Origin: Halorussus ruber
GTDB lineage: Archaea; Halobacteriota; Halobacteria; Halobacteriales; Haladaptataceae
Direction of reading: 5' to 3'
Assembly: GCF_004765785.1 (NCBI RefSeq)
Contig: NZ_ML219768.1
Location: forward strand, 293,226 to 342,574
DNA: 49,349 nucleotides
The notes below the pieces were generated by a model that saw only the letters and a list, made by a program, of their open reading frames with translations, made no database searches and was not told where the DNA came from. The position numbers and the translations under genes are program-made. This document shows positions 8,500 through 16,802 of this stretch, piece by piece. Each line of letters begins with the position of its first letter. Position 1 is the first letter of the stretch.

Positions 8500-8805
8500 G
8501 CAGGTCAAATGACAATCCAAGGCAACTAATAGTTTTTGGTGACTACATAGACTAGGAATTTAGTTCTATATAGTAAGTAAACTTCTGTTTTGGGCGGTAT
8601 TGTCGGACAGAAAAAATCTAATCAATATCCTGAAAACGCATTATAGTTGGGATTCCTAGGTTATCGGTAGGCGAAGCGCCGGAGTGCTGTCAAGGGGGAC
8701 ATCCGGGCGGAATACCATCACTACCATTTCAACTAGCACCTTATGAATGTCAACAGCCAAAACGAACTCCGGGATGCCCGTGGTGTGTCCGTCCGGAGAA
8801 AACCG
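8500..8805. other. Intergenic region between cupin and Mn-catalase genes
   Basis: This ~300-base stretch holds the divergent promoters of the cupin gene (minus) and the catalase gene (plus). It is AT-rich around 8530-8640, with a GACTA direct repeat at about 8541-8554 (GACTACATAGACTA). An in-frame ATG at 8743 would extend the catalase by 21 residues. No further gene is evident. Confidence 0.4.
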
Positions 8806-9651
8806 ATGTTCTACCACGACAACGAACTCCAGTACGAAGTCGAGGTCGAGGAGCCAGATCCGTACTTCGCCAAGATGTTGCAGGAGGCCATCGGCGGCGT
8901 CGAGGGCGAGATGCGCGTCGCGCTCCAGTACATGTTCCAGGCGTTCGGGCAACCGAAGGAGAAACAGGAGTACCGCAACCTGCTGATGGAGACCGCGGCC
9001 GAGGAGTTGGGCCACATCGAGATGCTCGCCACCGCGGTCTCGAAGAACCTGCAGGACGCGCCCGAGGAGATGCGCGAAGAGGCCCGCGAAAACGACGCCG
9101 TCATCGACGCGATGTTGCGAGGCGGCCAGCCGCGACAGGCCCTCTCCGCCGGACTGCACGCCATGCCGGTGGACGCCAACGGCAACCCCTTCAGCGGGAA
9201 CTTCATCGTCGCCAGCGGGAATCTCGCGGCCGACATGTACGCCAACATCATGGCCGAGTCCACCGGGCGACTGCTGGCGACTCGACTCTACGAGATGACC
9301 GACGACGAGGGGATGAAGGACATGCTGGCGTACCTCATCGCCCGCGACACGATGCACCAGAACCAGTGGCACGCCGCCCTCGAAGAGCTGGGCGAGACCG
9401 TCCCCGTGCCAGCGAGTTTCGACCAACAGAAGGAGAATCAGGACTTCGACTACGAGTTCATGTCCACCTTCCGCGAGGAGCGCGAGAATCCCCACGAGCG
9501 CTGGACCGAGGGCGAGTCCATCGACGGGAAAGGCGAGTTCTCCTTCGGGAACCAACCCGGCGGCGGGAACCCGCAGTTGGAGAAGACCATCAAAGAGATG
9601 TACAACGAGGCCAGCGGCGGCCCCGAGGATTCGACCATCGAAGACGAGTAG
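8806..9651 (+). CDS. Manganese catalase
   Basis: Non-haem dimanganese catalases dismutate hydrogen peroxide in the cytoplasm. The protein has the family N-terminus MFYHDNELQYEVEV, the first helix GVEGEMRVALQYMFQAF supplying a metal glutamate (E35), the second AAEELGHIEML (E67, H70) and the C-terminal ARDTMHQNQWHAAL with the last His ligand. Length is 281 residues from the ATG at 8806, which has GGAG seven bases upstream and matches the usual family start. An in-frame ATG at 8743 would add 21 residues without similarity. The last ~30 residues are a Gly/Pro-rich acidic tail. It converges with the membrane-protein gene ending at 9655. Confidence 0.92.
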   Translation: MFYHDNELQYEVEVEEPDPYFAKMLQEAIGGVEGEMRVALQYMFQAFGQPKEKQEYRNLLMETAAEELGHIEMLATAVSKNLQDAPEEMREEARENDAVIDAMLRGGQPRQALSAGLHAMPVDANGNPFSGNFIVASGNLAADMYANIMAESTGRLLATRLYEMTDDEGMKDMLAYLIARDTMHQNQWHAALEELGETVPVPASFDQQKENQDFDYEFMSTFREERENPHERWTEGESIDGKGEFSFGNQPGGGNPQLEKTIKEMYNEASGGPEDSTIEDE

Positions 9652-9654
9652 CGC

Positions 9655-10134
9655 TTACGACCGGCGAGCGACCGCGAAGCCAGCGCCAAGAATCACGCCG
9701 AAGAGGACGTGCCCGGCGAGGCTTTCGGGACTCACGCTCGGAATCGGGAGAATCCAGAGCGTGTTCGCCAGCGCCCAGAACGCCACGGCGACGCCGGTTG
9801 CGACCGCCCAGAGGACGACGCCGTAGCCAGCGCCCAGCACCGCGCCGGTCGGCGCGCGCTCGGCGTAGTTTGCGAGGGGCGGCCAACTGCTCAGTTCGGC
9901 GTAGACCAGCGCGAAGACGAGACTGTGAAGCAGGTGGACCGCCCAGTCGGTCGCCAGCGACCCCACGCCGCTGGCGGCGCTCGTCGGGGGCAGGACGCCC
10001 GCGACGAACTGGAGGTAGAGGCCGAACGCGGCCCCGGCGGCGAGCCCCGCGACCGCCGCGTCGAGCCACCGATTCCCCTCGGGGCGCTCGCGTCGAACCG
10101 CGGTCTCGGTCTCCGCAGTCTCGGTTTCGCTCAT
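9655..10134 (-). CDS. Small membrane protein, paralogue 1 of 3
   Basis: Function unknown. The 159-residue protein has a charged 20-residue N-terminus (MSETETAETETAVRRE), then about four membrane helices: ~25-45, ~60-82, ~95-118 and ~135-155. Motifs shared with the proteins encoded at 10319-10807 and 13805-14308 are W-x-VHLLHSLVFAL, GAGYGVVLW and a final S-x-x-SLAGHVLFG-x-x-LGAGFA. The conserved HLxHS and SLxGH histidines could bind something in or at the membrane, but no function follows from sequence. It reads towards the catalase stop, three bases away. A TTTT-containing weak TATA-like site lies ~28 bases upstream of its start. Confidence 0.8.
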   Translation of the reverse strand: MSETETAETETAVRRERPEGNRWLDAAVAGLAAGAAFGLYLQFVAGVLPPTSAASGVGSLATDWAVHLLHSLVFALVYAELSSWPPLANYAERAPTGAVLGAGYGVVLWAVATGVAVAFWALANTLWILPIPSVSPESLAGHVLFGVILGAGFAVARRS

Positions 10135-10318
10135 ACGCTAGTTCGGACCGCCCGAGACAAAAGTAGAGACGTTCGTTCGCTACGGTTCAGCCAATCAGTC
10201 GCTGATTACGCCGGAATCGTGGCAGGTTACTAATAGCTCCTCGGCGGGCGAATCTCGCCGACCGAAGCGGTCGCTCGGGGGAACGACCGACAAGCACGCG
10301 ATTCGCGTCAGAAAAAGG

Positions 10319-10807
10319 TCAGCGCCGCCGGGCGAGCGCGAACACCGCGCCGAGGAGCGCACCGTAGACGAGGTGGCCGACGAGGCTGTTCACGTCGAGG
10401 TTCGGGATGGCTGGCGCGTCCATGCCGAGCGCGCCCATCCAGAGTGGCATGACGATTGCCGCCGCGAGGAGCCAGAGGACGACGCCGTAGCCCGCCCCGA
10501 GCGCGGACAGCGTCCCGGTTCCGGCGTCGTGGTAGTCGGTCCGGACCACCGCGCCCGCGAAGACGAGCGCGAAGACGACGCTGTGGAACAGGTGGGCGAC
10601 CCACCCGACCGCGACGCTCTCCATCCCGTAGAGCGAGGCGATGGCGGGCATCATGCCCATCGTCTGGAGCAGGACGCCGAAGGCGAGGCCGCCCGCGAGG
10701 CCGCCGAGGACCGCGCTCGACCACGTCCGCCGGACGGTCTCGCCGCCGACGATAGTCTCGTTCTCAGTCGTTGCATCTACCATGGTCTCTCGAGTCTCTG
10801 AAGCCAT
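10319..10807 (-). CDS. Small membrane protein, paralogue 2 of 3
   Basis: Function unknown; the second copy of a family found three times in this window. The 162-residue protein has a hydrophilic ~30-residue N-terminus and about four membrane helices. Shared motifs are WVAHLFHSVVFALVFAG, ALGAGYGVVLW, MPLWMGAL and VNSLVGHLVYGALLGAVFAL. A TATA-like ACGTATATCTCC (gene-strand sense) lies about 30 bases upstream of the ATG. It is separated from paralogue 1 by ~184 bases on the same strand, so this could be an old tandem duplication, with paralogue 3 displaced by the CapA and hydrolase genes. Confidence 0.8.
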   Translation of the reverse strand: MASETRETMVDATTENETIVGGETVRRTWSSAVLGGLAGGLAFGVLLQTMGMMPAIASLYGMESVAVGWVAHLFHSVVFALVFAGAVVRTDYHDAGTGTLSALGAGYGVVLWLLAAAIVMPLWMGALGMDAPAIPNLDVNSLVGHLVYGALLGAVFALARRR

Positions 10808-11461
10808 GGAACCCTAGATGTCGCCAGAGGAGATATACGTATCCGATGGAAACGGACAGGACAGAGCGCGAGACGGACGTTTGTCGAGAGAAACCGTGCG
10901 CCAGAGCGGCCCAAAGAGCGAGACCGGCCGCGAAGCGGCCGGTCGGCAGACAGGAATGTTACCGTAGGTCACGCGCTACGAAAATATTCTTAATTCTCTA
11001 AGCATTGTTTTTATTTCCTTGATATATAAATATATACGTTAAACCGAATTCTCGTGCGGCAATCAACGAGCGACGGCGGGCCGACCAACCGCCAGCAGGC
11101 GCTCGGTAAACCAACCGCCGAATACGCTCAACCGACAAACCGCCGGGATGCACTTGACTAAACAACCGATGGGCGGGATGAAGGGGCCGGTCGCTCGCGC
11201 AACGCTTGGTCGCTCGTCGGCCCCTATCCGTCGCAACTACGTCCGTCGGATATGTCGACGAGCGACCGCGAGCGACCGGGGGCTTCAAGAAGCGTTCACA
11301 GCCTCAGAGACGGTCGAGTCAGTAGCAGTACAAACCAGCCAGGGCTTCAGAAGACAACGCTACACCGATTCCGGCGGTCACGATGGAACTCGTTCGAAGA
11401 CGACCCCAAGCAGAGACTTTTGCCGGTGTATCTCCAAACGAAACGGAGGGGGTGCAAGCAC
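10808..11461. other. 654-base intergenic region with one strong hairpin
   Basis: I see no convincing gene. Positions 10923-10943 form a 9-bp perfect stem (ACCGGCCGC / GCGGCCGGT) with a three-base loop, not followed by a T-run. 10985-11040 is very AT-rich (GATATATAAATATATACG) and looks like a promoter core. A long in-frame upstream extension of the CapA gene from 11252 has arginine-rich, non-conserved sequence and is probably noncoding. Confidence 0.4.
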
Positions 11462-12529
11462 GTGCCACGACTCGGATTCACCGGCGACGTGATGCTCGGT
11501 CGGAAGGTAGACGAGCGCCAGCGGCACCGAAATCGGGCGACAGACGCGGTCTGGGGGAGCCTCGCCGAGCGCCTGCGGGCGCTCGACGGCCTGTTCATCA
11601 ACTTAGAATGCAACCTCTCGACGCGCGGCGAGCGGTGGACCAGAACCGAGCGGCCTTTCCACTTCCGGGCCGACCCCGACTGGGCGGTGCCCGCGCTCGA
11701 ATCCGTCGGGGTCGAGTGGGCCGGTCTCGCCAACAACCACATGCTCGACTACGGAGAGACCGCGTTACGGGACACCATCGACCACCTCGACGCGGCGGGC
11801 ATCGCCCACTCCGGGGCCGGGGAGAACGTCGAGGCCGCGCGCGAACCCGCGGTGGTCGATGTCGAACCGAACGACGGAAACGACTCGGACGCGCTCCGAA
11901 TCGCGTTCGTCTCGGCGACCGACAACACGCCGGAGTTCGCCGCGGGACCGACGGACCCGCGAGACTCGCCCTCGCGTTCGCTCGGCCTCACCGCCGCGGA
12001 CGAGACCAGTCCGGGCACCGCGTACCTCGATTTGGCCGACGAGGACGAGGCCCGCGAGGAGATGACGACGCTACTGACACGCGCTCGGGACGCGGACCCC
12101 GACCTCCTCGTGGTCTCGCTCCACTGGGGACCCAACATGGTCGAGGAGCCACCGGACCACTTCCGGTCGTTCGGCCGCTGGCTGGCCGAGCGCGGCGTGG
12201 ATTTGGTCCACGGCCACAGCGCCCACGTCTTTCAGGGCGTCGAGATACACGACGGGACGCCTCTCCTCTACGACTGCGGGGACTTCGTGGACGACTACGC
12301 GGTCGATGCGGACCTCCGCAACGACCGGGGCTTCCTGTTCGAGGCGGGCGTCGAGGACGAGAAAATCCGGTCGCTCCGTCTCGTCCCGACCGAAATCGAG
12401 GACTGTGCGGTCTACGAGGCGAGTTCGGAGACCGCGGCGTGGAGTCGCTCGCGGATGCGCGAGCTTTCGGCGGCGTTCGGGACCGAGTTCGACGAGGAGG
12501 ACGGCGCGCTCGTCGCGGCGGTCGAATGA
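11462..12529 (+). CDS. CapA-family phosphoesterase-like protein
   Basis: CapA-domain proteins belong to the calcineurin-like metallophosphoesterase superfamily and are linked to poly-gamma-glutamate capsule or other polymer metabolism. From GTG 11462 the protein is 355 residues and starts directly with the core motif LGFTGDVMLGRKVD. Further motifs: FINLECNLS, GLANNHMLDYG, VSLHWGPNMVEEP and VDLVHGHSAHVFQG, which supply the Asp, Asn and His metal ligands. I chose the GTG because the family fold begins there and a GGAGG lies 12 bases upstream. No signal peptide is visible, so it is probably cytoplasmic. The enzymatic substrate in haloarchaea is not known to me. Confidence 0.8.
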   Translation: MPRLGFTGDVMLGRKVDERQRHRNRATDAVWGSLAERLRALDGLFINLECNLSTRGERWTRTERPFHFRADPDWAVPALESVGVEWAGLANNHMLDYGETALRDTIDHLDAAGIAHSGAGENVEAAREPAVVDVEPNDGNDSDALRIAFVSATDNTPEFAAGPTDPRDSPSRSLGLTAADETSPGTAYLDLADEDEAREEMTTLLTRARDADPDLLVVSLHWGPNMVEEPPDHFRSFGRWLAERGVDLVHGHSAHVFQGVEIHDGTPLLYDCGDFVDDYAVDADLRNDRGFLFEAGVEDEKIRSLRLVPTEIEDCAVYEASSETAAWSRSRMRELSAAFGTEFDEEDGALVAAVE

Positions 12530-12642
12530 GATGCGGTGGTCGAGTGAGACGCGGCGGGCGAGAGAGTCCCGAAAATCGAGCGCGCGCCAGCGTATTCGCC
12601 CTGTGAACGACCCCCATAACATCAGCTAATTTACTGATTTCC

Positions 12643-12724
12643 GTTTTCAGTCAAGGTACCCTTTATCAATACCGTATTCCAACTAGAAATGTCTGTATTC
12701 TGTTTTCAGCTAAGGTACCGCTTA
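12643..12724 (+). repeat. Pair of imperfect 23-bp direct repeats upstream of the hydrolase gene
   Basis: GTTTTCAGTCAAGGTACC (12643-12660) and GTTTTCAGCTAAGGTACC (12702-12719) recur 59 bases start to start, each followed by a CTTTA/GCTTA tail; 19 of 23 positions agree. The repeats contain the palindrome GGTACC. They lie 100-185 bases before the hydrolase ATG and may be binding sites for a regulator. Confidence 0.5.
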
Positions 12725-12826
12725 ACATTCAAACTCGTCTTAGGTCCTGTAGTCCTATATTTTCCGTACTTCAGAGTGCGCAACTATATGGTAAATCTTA
12801 TGTAAGTAAACCTCAACCGACAGAAT

Positions 12827-13786
12827 ATGTCAGAACCACACCCCGACATCGAAGCGGTCGTCTCCGAAGTTCCGCCCCTGCACCGGCTCACCATCGAACA
12901 GGCCCGCGCGGGCTACGCCGACTTCCTGTCGGTAGAGCAGGACCTCGGAGAACTCGCCGACGTACGAGATAGCGTAGTACGCGGTCCCGACGGGAACAAC
13001 GTCCCGATTCGCGTGTACACGCCCGAGGGCGAGGGTCCCTTCCCGGTCCTCGTCTGGATGCACGGCGGCGGCTTCCTGCTGGGCGACGTCGAATCCTACG
13101 ACCCCGTCTGCCGTGTTCTCGCGGACGAACTCGACTGCGTCGTCGTCTCCCCCGACTACCGACTCGCTCCCGAACACAAGTTCCCGGCGGGCCTGCGCGA
13201 CTGCTACGAGGTCGTCGACTGGGCCGAGTCCCGCATGGAGATTCTGAACGGCGACCCCGACCGACTCATGGTCGGCGGCGACAGCGCAGGCGGCAACCTC
13301 GCGGCGGCGGTTTCGCTCATGGCCCGCGACAAGGGCGGCCCGGACATCGACTATCAGGTTCTCGTCTATCCGACCACTACCTTCTCCTACGAGTTCGCCG
13401 ACGAACCGAGCGGCGACGGCAGCTACTTCATCACCGAACCCGACCTCCAGTGGTCGTGGGACAACTACCTCGAGAACGAAATCGACGGCATGAGTCCCTA
13501 CGCCTCGCCCCTGCAGGCCAACGACCTCAGCGACCTGCCGCCCGCGACGGTTCTGACCGCCGAGTTCGACCCCCTCAAGGAGGAGGGCATCGAGTACGCC
13601 GAGCGCCTCGCCGACGCGGGCGTCTCGGTCGAACACACCCATTACGAGGACATGGTACACGCCTTCTTCACCAACGTCGCCGAACCCCGCGTCGAGCGTG
13701 CGTGGGACGCCATCGCGGAAATCGGTGCGAACATCGAAGCGGCCTTCGACGGCGAGAGCGAGGAAGAGGAACTGGTCGTCGCGTGA
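12827..13786 (+). CDS. Alpha/beta hydrolase, hormone-sensitive-lipase type
   Basis: A 319-residue esterase-like hydrolase of the HSL family. It has the oxyanion-hole motif HGGGF at residues 79-83, the nucleophile elbow GDSAGGN at 151-157 (Ser153), a likely acid residue in AEFDPLKEEG near residue 247 and the histidine in EDMVHAFFTN near residue 278. SPDYRLAPEHKFP is also characteristic. No signal peptide is visible, so it is probably an intracellular carboxylesterase. The substrate is unknown. The ATG at 12827 starts MSEPHPDIEA, and an AT-rich promoter region with two direct repeats precedes it. It converges with the third membrane-protein paralogue, 18 bases from its stop. Confidence 0.9.
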   Translation: MSEPHPDIEAVVSEVPPLHRLTIEQARAGYADFLSVEQDLGELADVRDSVVRGPDGNNVPIRVYTPEGEGPFPVLVWMHGGGFLLGDVESYDPVCRVLADELDCVVVSPDYRLAPEHKFPAGLRDCYEVVDWAESRMEILNGDPDRLMVGGDSAGGNLAAAVSLMARDKGGPDIDYQVLVYPTTTFSYEFADEPSGDGSYFITEPDLQWSWDNYLENEIDGMSPYASPLQANDLSDLPPATVLTAEFDPLKEEGIEYAERLADAGVSVEHTHYEDMVHAFFTNVAEPRVERAWDAIAEIGANIEAAFDGESEEEELVVA

Positions 13787-13804
13787 AGTCCCGTGGTTCT
13801 GAAC

Positions 13805-14308
13805 CTACAGGTTCTCGAGGGCTGGGAAGACGAGTCCGAGGACGAGTCCGTAGACGACGTGTCCGACGAGACTCAGGGGGTCGACGTTGGGGAACGGCGG
13901 GTTCGCGGGGGAACCGACCGCGCCGAGCCAAATCGGCATGACGACGGCGGCGAGGGCGGCCCAGAGGACGACGCCGTAGCCCAGACCGAGGAGCGTACTC
14001 CGGCCGACCGACTCGATACTTCGACTGCCCGAGGCGACACTCCCATCAGACTCGACGCCCGGGGCGACGCTCACGACGCTAGCGAAGACGATACCGAGGA
14101 CGACTGAGTGAAAGAGGTGGACTGCCCACCCGAGAGCGAGACCGTCGAGGCCGTACATCGACGGGATGGCGACTGCTATTACTGGTCTCATCTGCATCGT
14201 GAGCATCGCGCCCATCACGATACCGGCGGCGAGACCGGCGAGCGCGCCGCCGCGCCACGCGACCTGTTCTGAAGGCGTTTCGACTGCGGTTGTGGTCTCC
14301 GAGGCCAT
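13805..14308 (-). CDS. Small membrane protein, paralogue 3 of 3
   Basis: Function unknown. A 167-residue protein with about four membrane helices and the same motifs as the two proteins at 9655-10807: LGWAVHLFHSVVLGIVFAS, LGLGYGVVLW, MPIWLGAV and PLSLVGHVVYGLVLGLVF. Compared with paralogue 2 it has an insertion of about 15 Ser/Gly-rich residues after the second helix (VESDGSVASGSRSIESV). A TATA-like TTTAAAAG (gene-strand sense) lies ~20-25 bases before the ATG. Together the three copies suggest a lineage-specific expansion. Confidence 0.8.
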   Translation of the reverse strand: MASETTTAVETPSEQVAWRGGALAGLAAGIVMGAMLTMQMRPVIAVAIPSMYGLDGLALGWAVHLFHSVVLGIVFASVVSVAPGVESDGSVASGSRSIESVGRSTLLGLGYGVVLWAALAAVVMPIWLGAVGSPANPPFPNVDPLSLVGHVVYGLVLGLVFPALENL

Positions 14309-14454
14309 GGATTCCGGTACGCCGGTCTTTTAAATAGTAGTTCGTCGGCTGTGCAGCCGGAGCGCACAGCCCCAGAAGCGACTGTCGCCAGTATCCTATC
14401 GGCCGTTCTCCGCAGATATTTCATACAAATATTATATAACGCCTCCAAAGTTAA

Positions 14455-14464
14455 TTTTATATAG
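14455..14464 (+). promoter_or_regulatory. TATA-like box of the secreted peptide gene
   Basis: TTTTATATAG is centred 30 bases before the ATG at 14490, inside a 60-base stretch that is almost entirely A/T. This is the canonical position for a leaderless haloarchaeal transcript and supports the small gene that follows. Confidence 0.55.
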
Positions 14465-14489
14465 TTAGATATAATATTGTATTTTGTAC

Positions 14490-14642
14490 ATGCAGAAATC
14501 AACTCGGCTCGGACTGATCATGGTCGTTACCGCAACGCTACTGCTCGTCGCTTCCACCGGTACTGTCGCCGGTGGTGGCATGTGCGAGAGCGTCGGAGAC
14601 CTCGTCACGCAGTGTACTTGCGACCCGGCCACAGGTTGCTAG
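14490..14642 (+). CDS. Small secreted cysteine-rich peptide (50 residues)
   Basis: No family recognised. The 50-residue product has a Sec-type signal peptide: basic start MQKSTRLG, a hydrophobic core (LIMVVTATLLLVA) and a small-residue cleavage region STGTVAGGG at about residues 23-31. The predicted mature part is only ~20-24 residues and contains four cysteines in the order C-x8-C-x-C-x6-C, ending GC at the C-terminus. Two disulfides could form outside the cell. The gene has a strong TATA-like box at -30 and stands alone, with threonine synthase starting 72 bases downstream. A small secreted toxin (microhalocin-like), signal peptide-derived messenger or cell-surface factor are all possible. 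It could also be a chance ORF, but signal peptide plus promoter position argue against that. Confidence 0.6.
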   Translation: MQKSTRLGLIMVVTATLLLVASTGTVAGGGMCESVGDLVTQCTCDPATGC

Positions 14643-14713
14643 TGCACGGCCGCACGAGCGTAGTACTACCCCTAACCAACGGTTTTTATCCGTCGCTTCC
14701 CTCCCACAGAACG

Positions 14714-15982
14714 ATGAGTCTGAGCCTCTCCGGGGAGCGACCCGACCCGCCAGCGGACGCGGCCGACGGCGCTTGGTTGGCCTGTATCGAGTGCGGAGCG
14801 ACCTACGCGCCGTTCGAGGAGATTCGCTACACCTGCGACTCCTGCGACGGCCTGCTGGAAGTCAGATACGAAGACAATCCCGCGCTCGAAGACTTCGGAG
14901 ACGAGGGAGACCAGCGGGGCGTCTGGCGGTACGCCGACGCGCTCCCGGTCGAGTCCGGCGTCAGCATCGACGAGGGCGACACGCCCCTCTACGAGGTCCC
15001 GACCATCGAGGAGGAAGTCGGGGTCGCCGACCTCCGAATCAAACACGAGGGGATGAACCCCACGGGGAGTTTCAAGGACCGCGGCATGACCCTCGGCGTC
15101 CGAGTCGCCGAGAAACTGGGCGTGAACCGACTCGCGTGCGCCTCGACGGGCAACACGAGCGCGGCGCTCGCTTGCTACGGGGCTCGCGCGGGCACGGAGG
15201 TACTAGTGTTACTTCCCGAAGGCAAAGTCGCGGCCGGGAAAGTCGCGCAGGCCAGCCTCCACGGCGCGCGGATTCTGGAGGTAGACGGCAACTTCGACGC
15301 CTGCCTCGACATCGTCTCTGACTTGGCCGACCGGGGCGAGGCCTACCTGCTGAACTCGCTGAACCCCTTCCGACTCGAAGGCCAGAAGACCATCGGCCTC
15401 GAAATTCTGGAGCAGTTCCGCGACCAGACCGGCGACTTCCCCGACCGCATCGTCCTGCCGGTCGGCAACGCGGGCAACACCGCGGCGCTCTACAAGGCCT
15501 TCCGCGAGTTGGTCGCGGCCGGGTCGCTCGACCCCGAGGAGGTCCCGGCCCTGACCGGCGTGCAGGCCGAGGGCGCGGCCCCGATGGTCGAAGCCATCGA
15601 AGAAGGCAACGACGAAGTGCGCAGATGGGAGGAAGTCGAGACCCGCGCGACCGCGATTCGCATCGGGAACCCCGTCAACGCGCCGAAGGCCCTGCCGGGG
15701 ATTCGAGAGACCGGCGGGACGGCAGTCGCGGTCTCCGACGAGAAAATCACCGACGCCCAGCGCGCGCTGGCCAGAGACGGCGTCGGCGTCGAACCCGCGA
15801 GCGCGGCCTCGGTGGCCGGACTGCGCAAACTCCGCGAGTCGGGCGACATCGACGCCGACGAGCAGGTCACGTGTCTGACGACCGGCCACCTGCTGAAGGA
15901 CCCCGACGCCGCCGCGGCCGCCGGGGCCGACCCCGAACCCGTCCCGGCCGACACCGAGGGCGTGCTGGACCTCCTCGAGTAG
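14714..15982 (+). CDS. thrC: Threonine synthase
   Basis: Threonine synthase converts O-phosphohomoserine to threonine with PLP. The 422-residue protein has an N-terminal zinc-ribbon-like segment (CIECGATY near residue 24, CDSCDG near 41), then the fold-type II PLP domain with the Schiff-base lysine in NPTGSFKDRGMT (K121), substrate-binding CASTGNTSAAL and the phosphate-binding loop PVGNAGNTAALYKA. The ATG at 14714 follows ~30 bases after an unremarkable AT-poor stretch. An in-frame start far upstream (14477) would run through the secreted peptide gene and lacks similarity, so I rejected it. Haloarchaea often carry more than one thrC paralogue, so another substrate cannot be excluded. Confidence 0.9.
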   Translation: MSLSLSGERPDPPADAADGAWLACIECGATYAPFEEIRYTCDSCDGLLEVRYEDNPALEDFGDEGDQRGVWRYADALPVESGVSIDEGDTPLYEVPTIEEEVGVADLRIKHEGMNPTGSFKDRGMTLGVRVAEKLGVNRLACASTGNTSAALACYGARAGTEVLVLLPEGKVAAGKVAQASLHGARILEVDGNFDACLDIVSDLADRGEAYLLNSLNPFRLEGQKTIGLEILEQFRDQTGDFPDRIVLPVGNAGNTAALYKAFRELVAAGSLDPEEVPALTGVQAEGAAPMVEAIEEGNDEVRRWEEVETRATAIRIGNPVNAPKALPGIRETGGTAVAVSDEKITDAQRALARDGVGVEPASAASVAGLRKLRESGDIDADEQVTCLTTGHLLKDPDAAAAAGADPEPVPADTEGVLDLLE

Positions 15983-16079
15983 CGAGTCACCTCCAGTCGA
16001 AACGGCGTCGTTCCTCCGTCTGACGCGTCATCCCTTCGTCTGACGCGACTTTTTGGTACTCGATGACGTGTGTTTGTGC

Positions 16080-16568
16080 GTGAGCATCGAGACCCCCGAA
16101 TGCGCTCACGACCACGGCGAGGCCCACCGGGCCTCGAACGACGAGCGGGGAGGAACGACCCGCGAGTCCACTCGGCAGTCCCCCGCGAAGGAGGAGGACG
16201 GTTCGGACTGGAGGCCCGATACCGACGACGAACTGGTGGTGGTGGTCTGCCCGCAACGCATCTACGAACAGCTACAGCCCGACCTCGGCGAGTGGCGCGA
16301 GCGACTCTGTCGAGAGTACGAACGCGAGTACGAGGACCTGCTGGCCGAGCGCGCCCAACTCGAAGACGAGGTGGCGTGTCTCGAACGACAGTTGGCGCGC
16401 AAGGAGTCCCAACTCGACGCGGTCATCACGCGCAACGAGCAGATTCTGGAATCTCGCACCGAATCGTATCAGCGCCACATCGAGGGAAGAGAGGACGACG
16501 AGGCCGAGTGGACCGGAAGCAGACAGGAGTCCGGTCTACTGACGCGGCTGAAAAACTGGCTCGGATAA
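16080..16568 (+). CDS. Coiled-coil protein of unknown function
   Basis: No family recognised. From GTG 16080 the 162-residue protein has an acidic, disordered-looking N-terminus (~1-45), a short strand DELVVVVCPQRIYEQL, and a long charged helix from about residue 65 to 140 (REYEREYEDLLAERAQLEDEV...) with heptad-like leucines, i.e. a likely coiled coil. It ends with an amphipathic SGLLTRLKNWLG that could touch a membrane. I prefer GTG 16080 because TTTTGGTA sits 22-29 bases upstream, the expected TATA position for a leaderless transcript; a TTG at 16053 would overlap that box. It stands alone downstream of thrC. Confidence 0.65.
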   Translation: MSIETPECAHDHGEAHRASNDERGGTTRESTRQSPAKEEDGSDWRPDTDDELVVVVCPQRIYEQLQPDLGEWRERLCREYEREYEDLLAERAQLEDEVACLERQLARKESQLDAVITRNEQILESRTESYQRHIEGREDDEAEWTGSRQESGLLTRLKNWLG

Positions 16569-16802
16569 ATTCTGACCTTCTCTTTCCAAGCCATCTAATG
16601 AGACCGTCTATTTGTCACAGTCGGCATCTTTGCGGAAGAGGTCTCTCACTCGCCGAGAAACGTCTCTAACAGAGGGAATACTCAACTGTGGACTATTGGA
16701 AGCGCGAGCACCCATCTGCTTGGAGTCTTCGGGCATTTAAATCGCTCTGTGTTGGTTACGTGTTGGTCGAATAGAGGTATTAATGCTTTGGTGGCTCCGT
16801 TT

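Noticed and set aside
10923-10943. Intrinsic terminator after the 10319-10807 gene
   Set aside because: The hairpin lies upstream of that minus-strand gene and has no T-run; it cannot be its terminator. Function left open.
11252-11461. 70-residue extension of the CapA-like protein
   Set aside because: The conserved fold starts at LGFTGDVMLG; the extension is Arg/Ser-rich and has no similarity pattern.
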